NCBI GenBank assembly: GCA_034231615.1 | Contig: CM067298.1 | Coordinates: 8,611,640-8,675,639 of the forward strand | Length of the DNA: 64,000 nt | DNA from: Meghimatium bilineatum | Taxonomy: Eukaryota > Mollusca > Gastropoda > Stylommatophora > Philomycidae | Reading direction: 5' to 3' | In this document: in pieces, positions 58,206 to 64,000 of the stretch | Numbering within the stretch: position 1 is the stretch's first letter | Layout of the letters: every line of letters starts with the position of its first letter | The notes under the pieces: generated by a model | What the model saw: only the letters and a program-made list of their open reading frames with translations | The model's database searches: none | What the model was told of the DNA's origin: nothing | Program-made: the position numbers and the translations under genes

Positions 58206-59249
58206 ATCAAACAAGAAGATCGAACTGCTATATCATTATATACCTGTCCTCGTCTACGCATCTCTGTCTCAAGTTTGTCAACAATGGCGTAGAAAGAAGA
58301 TGCACGAAATATGTCTCTGGCATTCAGAGATACCTTAGGGGCATCACCATCAATGACCACTGTCTTTCGTTTACGATTACGGGTCAATTCTTGCATCTTC
58401 TTTGCAATTTTTTACTGCTTCTCTTCTGATGTCCCCCTTCTGTGACTGGTCTTTTTGTAAACATTCTAACGCTTCTATAATCTGAAGATGAGACTTTTTA
58501 ATAGCTTCAGTTGCAACAGCATGTGTTTTCTATCTGGTATCGAAAGGAGACTTCACCAGCGTTTCATTCACAAGGCATCATTTAAGAATCTTCCATCTGT
58601 TTGTTGAAGCTGAGAAAAAAGTATAGATCAGTTGCACTGAATGGAAGAAGTTTACGGTCTATAAACAAGATTCAACGGCATTTCTGTCTACCAGATTTAG
58701 TGAATGGGTTAGCACAGGGTATGTATATAGCAAACTCATTTTCCTCTAGAATTTTTTCCTGCATGCCCTTGTAGAACCCACACATATTAGCTGCGTTATC
58801 GTAGGACTGACATCTGCATTTCGTAAAATCAATATTGCAAACTTCACGTAAGTACTGGAACACTTGGTTAGCCATACGTTCACCGGTGTAACTTTGCAGC
58901 TCCAAGAAAGTCAAAAAGCGCTCAATGGGCTCTCCATCTACCAAATATCGAAGAACAACGCTTATCTGATCTATTTGTGAAATATCGGGTGTTGATTCTA
59001 CTGACAAGCTGAATTAACCGGAAGCCTTTACTTTATCTACAATTACTTCGTGGACTTTTGCACATATTTTCAATCAGTTCTTCACATATAGTTTTGGATA
59101 AATAAGAAGGATTTCCTTTTCCAGAATTTCCATATTCCGCAATGTGTGATGCTAAATATGGATCACACTGACTGACCAACTCCAGCAACCATAGATAATT
59201 TCCATTTTGTAAAGATCCACATTTTTCATTTGTCCATTTAATAGTCAGA

Positions 59250-60306
59250 CCAGGCTCAGCTATAGTACAAAGTTAGACCATGTTCAGCTATAGTACAAAG
59301 TTAGACCACGCTCAGCTATAGTACAAAGTTAGACCACGCTCAGCTATAGTACAAAGTGAGACCACGTTCAGCTATAGTACAAAGTTAGACCACGCTCAGC
59401 TATAGTACAAAGTTAGACCACGCTCAGCTATAGTACAAAGTTAGACCACGCTCAGCTATAGTACAAAGTGAAACCACGTTCAGCTATAGTACAAAGTTAG
59501 ACCACGCTCAGCTATAGTACAAAGTTAGACCACGCTCAGCTATAGTACAAAGTTAGACCACGCTCAGCTATAGTACAAAGTTAGACCACGCTCAGCTATA
59601 GTACAAAATTAGACCACGCTCAGCTATAGTACAAAGTTAGACCACGCTCAGCTATAGTACAAAGTTAGACCAGGCTCAGCTATAGTACAAAGTCAGACCA
59701 CGTTCAGCTATAGTACAAAGTCAGACCAGGCTCAGCTATAGTACAAAGTCAGACCAGGCTCAGCTATAGTACAAAGTCAGACCAGGCTCAGCTATAGTAC
59801 AAAGTCAGACCACGTTCAGCTATAGTACAAAGTCAGACCAGGCTCAGCTATAGTACAAAGTCAGACCAGGCTCAGCTATAGTACAAAGTCAGACCAGGCT
59901 CAGCTATAGTACAAAGTCAGACCACGTTCAGCTATAGTACAAAGTCAGACAACGTTCAGCTATAGTACAAAGTCAGACCACGTTCAGCTATAGTACAAAG
60001 TCAGACCAGGCTCAGCTATAGTACAAAGTCAGACCACGCTCAGCTATAGTACAAAGTCAGACCACGCTCAGCTATAGTACAAAGTCAGACCACGCTCAGC
60101 TATAGTACAAAGTCAGACCACGCTCAGCTATAGTACAAAGTCAGACCACGTTCAGCTATAGTACAAAGTCAGACCACGTTCAGCTATAGTACAAAGTCAG
60201 ACCACGTTCAGCTATAGTACAAAGTCAGACCACGTTCAGCTATAGTACAAAGTCAGACCACGCTCAGCTATAGTACAAAGTCAGACCACGCTCAGCTATA
60301 GTACAA
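59250..60306. repeat. 28-bp array, about 38 copies, in the transposase
   Basis: Unit GACCACGCTCAGCTATAGTA plus CAAAGTTA (or CAAAGTCA). On the minus strand one unit reads CTIAERGLT, which sits between VLRRAVAVI and NEKCGSLQNGNYL of the transposase, so the repeat was amplified from coding sequence. Left copies have GTTAGACC, right copies GTCAGACC. Confidence 0.93.
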
Positions 60307-61049
60307 ATAACCGCTACTGCTCGTCTCAAAACATGATCCCAGTAATTGTACTCTTAATTTATTTGCTCTTCTATCTTGTGTAGTAGACCCGAGCCGTGTC
60401 GACGAGCTAGGTATATTAACATGCAGTCTTTATGAGTAGCGCTTTGTTCATGATTATCAACTTGAATGTTATTTTTCACTGAACCCAATTACTATTGAAC
60501 CAAATTCACAATTGTTTTCACTTGCAGACCAAAACGAAAGTGAATTTGTCTCTACGCATTAGTGTGTTACGTAGCACAAACATATCATTAAAAAGTAAAA
60601 AAAAATAGCACAAAAAACCTTAAAGAAAAATAGCACACAATGGGGGGGGGGGGAACTGGATGGGAGGAATTTTAACCCCCAGGTTGTGGGACAAAGGTTA
60701 AATAATATGCGATTCAATATTACATTTGCGATTTGCTAATGTCATGTCGATTACGCGCGGCTACCGGGACAATATACACATTTTTCTTAAGGACTTGAGG
60801 TGCCCCCCCCCAAACGCTTGGTGCCCTGGGCACGTGCCTGGTTTGCCTAATGGTTAATCCAGATGTGAATATAATATTCAAATGATATATTTGTGTTTCA
60901 ATCTTCCATTTATTCATCTTGTAACATTATTTTGGTTAAATGATTAATGACTGAAAGGAACAACAATGACTTTGAACAAGAATGTTTGTGACTTAGTCTG
61001 CCAGTTTTAATAATTCCTAGAAAATAGCGTTTAAAGTCAGAAATACAAA

Positions 61050-61325
61050 TAAATTATAGCAGTCTTTTTCCCAGAAAGATCAAATTCAGTAAAATAAAGT
61101 ATGTGAATAAATCTCAAAATTAAAGCAGTTTATTTCCCAAATAGATGAAATTCAGTAAAATAAAGTATGTGAATAAATCTCAAAATTAAAGCAGTATTTT
61201 TCCCAGAAAGATCAAATTCAGTAAAATAAAGTATGTGAATAAATCTCAAAATTAAAGCAGTCTTTTTCCCAGAAAGATCAAATTCAGTAACATAAAGTAT
61301 GTGAATAAATCTCAAAATATTCTGC
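61050..61325. repeat. 65-bp tandem repeat, four copies
   Basis: Unit CCCAGAAAGATCAAATTCAG plus TAAAATAAAGTATGTGAATA and a poly-A-rich remainder. Confidence 0.93.
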
Positions 61326-61329
61326 GAAA

Positions 61330-61980
61330 TAAAACTACCCCGAATTATAAATTTATCAAGATGGCAACTTATTGTGTTATATTTTATGTTCTAATTTCTG
61401 TATATTGAAATTTATGGCATTCAGTATATAAGGAAACTTCCATGAGAACGTTACACTATAACCCTACAGACCACGAAGATCGTGTAGCAATTTTAAATTT
61501 CAATGCACGTCTACAGAATTTGAACACACGATAATATGCTACAGAATAGCCAATATATATTAACTATCAAATAATCGTTGTCATGGAAACTGTGCACTGG
61601 AAGATTTCTAAATTAAATGAAATAAGTATAAGTGTTAAGCAATGGTTATAAACATTGAGTAAAAGCCAAATGAAGTATTAGAAACATGACGTAATAGAAC
61701 GTCGTTTTGGGTTAGACAGCCTTCATAACGATGAAAAGCAGCAGACAAACTTTACATGGACACACATTTAGAGAAGGGGTGACTGTAGTAAAAGTGTGCA
61801 CCATTTGGTCGGTACATTGCAGTTTTACTTGCAATAATACACCTTATAGACTTTCGACCAAAACGGTCTCTATCAAGATAATGACAAACAAACATACAAT
61901 GGAACCACAAGATTAAGTAAACAAAAAAACACGTATCAGACATATTGGAACTGTCAGGTCAGGAATTTACAATAACACGG
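61330..61980. other. No recognisable gene
   Basis: AT-rich, no identifiable domain. Confidence 0.4.
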
Positions 61981-61984
61981 CGAC

Positions 61985-62165
61985 AGAAAAAAAAACGTAC
62001 GACAGAACACATCTCTGAATTCAGAAAAAAACTGACGACAGAACACATCTCCGAATTCAGAAAAAAACTGACGACAGAACACATCTCCGAATTTAGAAAA
62101 AAAGAAAGAACACATCTCCGAATTAATAAAAAAAATGACGACATACTACATCTCCGAATTATGAG
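61985..62165. repeat. 36-bp tandem repeat, four to five copies
   Basis: Unit ACGACAGAACACATCTCCGA plus ATTCAGAAAAAAACTG. The right copies are diverged. Two related short tandem duplications follow at 62405-62515 (about 39 bp, core TTGTATAGAG) and 62670-62790 (about 56 bp, core TTAATAATACTACAATTAGT). Confidence 0.88.
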
Positions 62166-62819
62166 TACATTCTGTTCCAATGTTTATTGGTCCGTTTATC
62201 TTGCTGCAAGAGCAAGAGAAATCCAGTTGGAGAAAGAACGTCAAATATATCATAATAATAAAATAATCATCATCTTATCAGAAAATGTCTTTTTGATATA
62301 AATACGATCATGATACGGCTTCACATAGAGTCGGTTGTCAAGAAATGTTGCCAGGATGTCCGTTTAATGAACCATTTTTCACAAGTATGACTGGGAAATT
62401 TATTAGACTCTCGAGGATCGTACATTGTATAGAGAAGTACTCGGTATACCTGAAGATTATACATTGTATAGAGACGTACTCGGTATACGTGAAGATTATA
62501 CTTTGTATAGCTAAACTAGTGAACAATAGTTCAAAGACGAAGTTCAGACAACCCGTTTTGACACTGATTCTAAAGCGCAGTCTCAAAGTCTTTTTTTATA
62601 TTTTAGATGTATATGGAATAACTGTAGTAATATTTGAGCATGGGGAGTCCTCCCCTACTGTACAGGTAGAAAAAATAGTGGGTTAATAATACTACAATTA
62701 GTTCGCAGTGACATTTGCAATAGAAAAGGAAATAGTGGCTTAATAATACTACAATTAGTGGGCAATAACATTTGCAATAGAAAAGATATTATGGGCATTT
62801 GAAATGAACTATATAAAGG

Positions 62820-63115
62820 TCCTAAGAATATAATAGACAGAAAGACGAACTAGCGCAGATGTCTACAAAGACATGAACATAGAGGAAGACTGGCACTGGA
62901 AAGCTATCCAAAAATGCAAACTGTCACATTGTGGACATATATAACGACAAAATGATTTAGACAAATTAATCAAGGAAGAAAACGTTCCATGAAGTGAACA
63001 AGAGACAGGCCAAGACTACGATAGACACAGAATATCAAAGATCTGAATATCACAGTGGAAGAGACTGGACGGCGTGCACATTTGCGAGGTGTTTACAGAG
63101 TGGCACTACGGACAA
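62820..63115 (+). pseudogene. RT C-terminal fragment
   Basis: Blocks KCKLSHCGHIQRQNDLDKLI, then RPRLR and QNIKDLNITVEETGRRAHL, RGVYRVALRTTL, in changing frames. This matches the LINE C-terminal pattern F-x-G-H-I-x-R, R-G-R-P-R, W-x-x-N-I-K. Clade not determined. Confidence 0.65.
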
Positions 63116-63119
63116 CACT

Positions 63120-63910
63120 CTGTAAAGGACACGTCACATGGATATATTTTATAGGCAATATTTTTAGCAATGCAAGTTGCCAGTGGTTTCTCAAAGGTCT
63201 CGACATATAGCTTCCTGCTACAAAAATTGAAACTGCCATCTTGGCCCACCATGACGGTCTCTGTAACTTTCAGAGCGGACACACAATTGATTGTCCGTGA
63301 GCAGTTTAGGCATCATAACGCACAGAGTTCCGTGCTATGAATTGTAATCTACCAGGTGGAAGGGAAATAATATGTATGGGTAACCCTAGTACAATGAAGT
63401 CAATCCTCTACATTTTTACTATCTTTTTTGCATTTCAGTCACAAAACATTGACTGGCGAAACAAAATATAAATATGATGACAATTAAAAAAAACTTGAGT
63501 CAGCCGCAACTATTTGCAGTATATAAGACTTGTTAGCTAATGTGAAAACAATCCTTCTAACATAAATCACTTGACTATTCTCTTGATTTTCATTGGCTGT
63601 CACACAAAGGTCTTATATTGATTATTAATCACGTGTCAGACCGATGGATCAATTTATTCAAACACCTTAATCTGTAGACGGTTTCGTGTGGATTTCTATT
63701 TGTTTAAAATAGATCTTATATTTATTTTTGTGTTAGATAACAGCTAGCATTAGCATTGATCATTTTTAATAAGATCAAATAATAAAAATAATTGAAATTA
63801 TCCTTTTTTTATAAGGAATTGAGTTTTCGTACATCAGTTTTGAATGTACGGGTGTACATGATTGAAATTATTAAGGAATTGTGATTTTGTACGACGGTTT
63901 TGATTGTACG
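63120..63910. other. No recognisable gene
   Basis: AT-rich. Two copies of a roughly 90-bp segment around 63790-63910 share ATTGAAATTAT, AAGGAATTG and TGTACG(C/G)GTGT. Confidence 0.4.
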
Positions 63911-63914
63911 CGTG

Positions 63915-64000
63915 TCATATGTCATGTGACGGAGTCTCTCCAGAACATTGTCTTCCCAATGAACTCTTTGAACCCCTTCTATGTCTTGAGCGATACGGCA
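63915..64000 (-). pseudogene. RT C-terminal end, cut by the window edge
   Basis: Minus strand reads GFKEFIGKTMFWRDSVT and a stop, homologous to EFKRSIGKTTFWKEYVT at 42372. The rest would lie beyond 64000. Confidence 0.7.

Larger units (their letters stand above)
57569..60500 (-). pseudogene. hAT transposase (DUF4371 and dimerisation domains), interrupted
   Basis: In minus-strand order: HEQSATHKDCML, YLARRHGSGLLHKIEEQIN, stop, NYWDHVLRRAVAVICTIAE (then a 28-bp array), NEKCGSLQNGNYLWLLELVS, CDPYLASHIAEYGNSGKGNP, SYLSKTICEELIENM, SVESTPDISQIDQISVVLRY, GEPIERFLTFLE, CRCQSYDNAANMCGFYKGMQ, FFSASTNRWKILK, DIFRASSFYAIVDKLETEMR and the hAT dimerisation end VTNCSTERSFSQLKRTKK, TMTQEGFDSLSLLMI and IEADLLR. 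This is the usual block order of ZMYM1-like hAT proteins. Frameshifts, stops and the 28-bp array (not a multiple of 3) destroy the frame. The intact enzyme would cut and paste the element. Confidence 0.85.
57171..60862 (-). mobile_element. hAT transposon (ZMYM1-like, DUF4371 type) with TIRs
   Basis: The left end GGGCCGGATTAAGTCATCTT and the inverted right end TTAATCCAG (both with GTGCCC(T)AGGCAC-like sequence inside) form imperfect TIRs. The interior carries a decayed transposase on the minus strand and three internal tandem arrays. A C-run (60788) and a G-run (60642) lie near the right end. No 8-bp TSD is visible. The small element at 26882-27019 has similar ends. Confidence 0.8.

Overview
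This window looks like repeat-rich, AT-rich nuclear DNA from an invertebrate animal. I find no convincing intact host protein gene. The evidence for a metazoan is a fragment of animal-type 7SL (SRP) RNA, many non-LTR retrotransposons with apurinic endonuclease, reverse transcriptase (RT) and RNase H domains, a hAT transposon of the ZMYM1-like/DUF4371 type, Penelope-like foldback elements, and long minisatellites that fill roughly a quarter of the window. The mix (I/Nimb-like elements ending in CTAA repeats, RTE-like elements ending in TTGA repeats) suggests a mollusc or another lophotrochozoan. That is inference, and species cannot be read from the sequence.

Layout. 0-2.2 kb: short minisatellites. 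2.2-5.1 kb: a decayed RTE-like LINE (endonuclease, RT and very short 3' end) inside a minisatellite. 5.7-6.5 kb: an RT fragment. 6.5-11.3 kb: a nearly complete but dead I-like element on the minus strand, with a second I/Nimb-like element inserted in its RNase H domain and flanked by a perfect 10-bp target-site duplication (TSD). 12-17.4 kb: 46-bp and 29-bp minisatellites around a TIR element, then a TA tract. 17.5-23.1 kb: RT fragments on both strands, two of them containing arrays, plus a 1.5-kb array with a 698-bp higher-order period. 23.6-36.4 kb: many minisatellites, RNase H and RT fragments, a small hAT-like MITE and a Penelope-like foldback element. 37.4-39.1 kb: a LINE with a nested I/Nimb-like insertion (11-bp TSD). 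41.1-42.1 kb: a chimera of 7SL RNA nucleotides 1 to about 149 fused to a LINE 3' end. 42.4-52.3 kb: RT fragments, large arrays, a SINE-like insertion and another I/Nimb-like copy (12-bp TSD). 52.9-54.9 kb: a 2.1-kb foldback element with nearly identical 0.5-kb arms and a 14-bp TSD. 55.3-56.8 kb: an I-like RNase H/zinc-knuckle 3' end and RT fragments. 57.2-60.9 kb: a hAT element with three internal arrays. 61-64 kb: small arrays and RT fragments.

Main themes. (1) Many minisatellites here are amplified pieces of transposon coding sequence. At least seven arrays can be read in the frame of the surrounding RT, RNase H or transposase. (2) Conversely, several transposons sit inside minisatellites of unrelated origin. 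(3) Independent I/Nimb-like copies have clear TSDs, which gives exact boundaries and a relative order of insertion. (4) The 7SL-LINE chimera has the structure expected from template switching during reverse transcription. All coding sequences listed are fragments or pseudogenes. Clade names (RTE, I/Nimb, Penelope) are inferred from motifs and 3' ends, not from searches.
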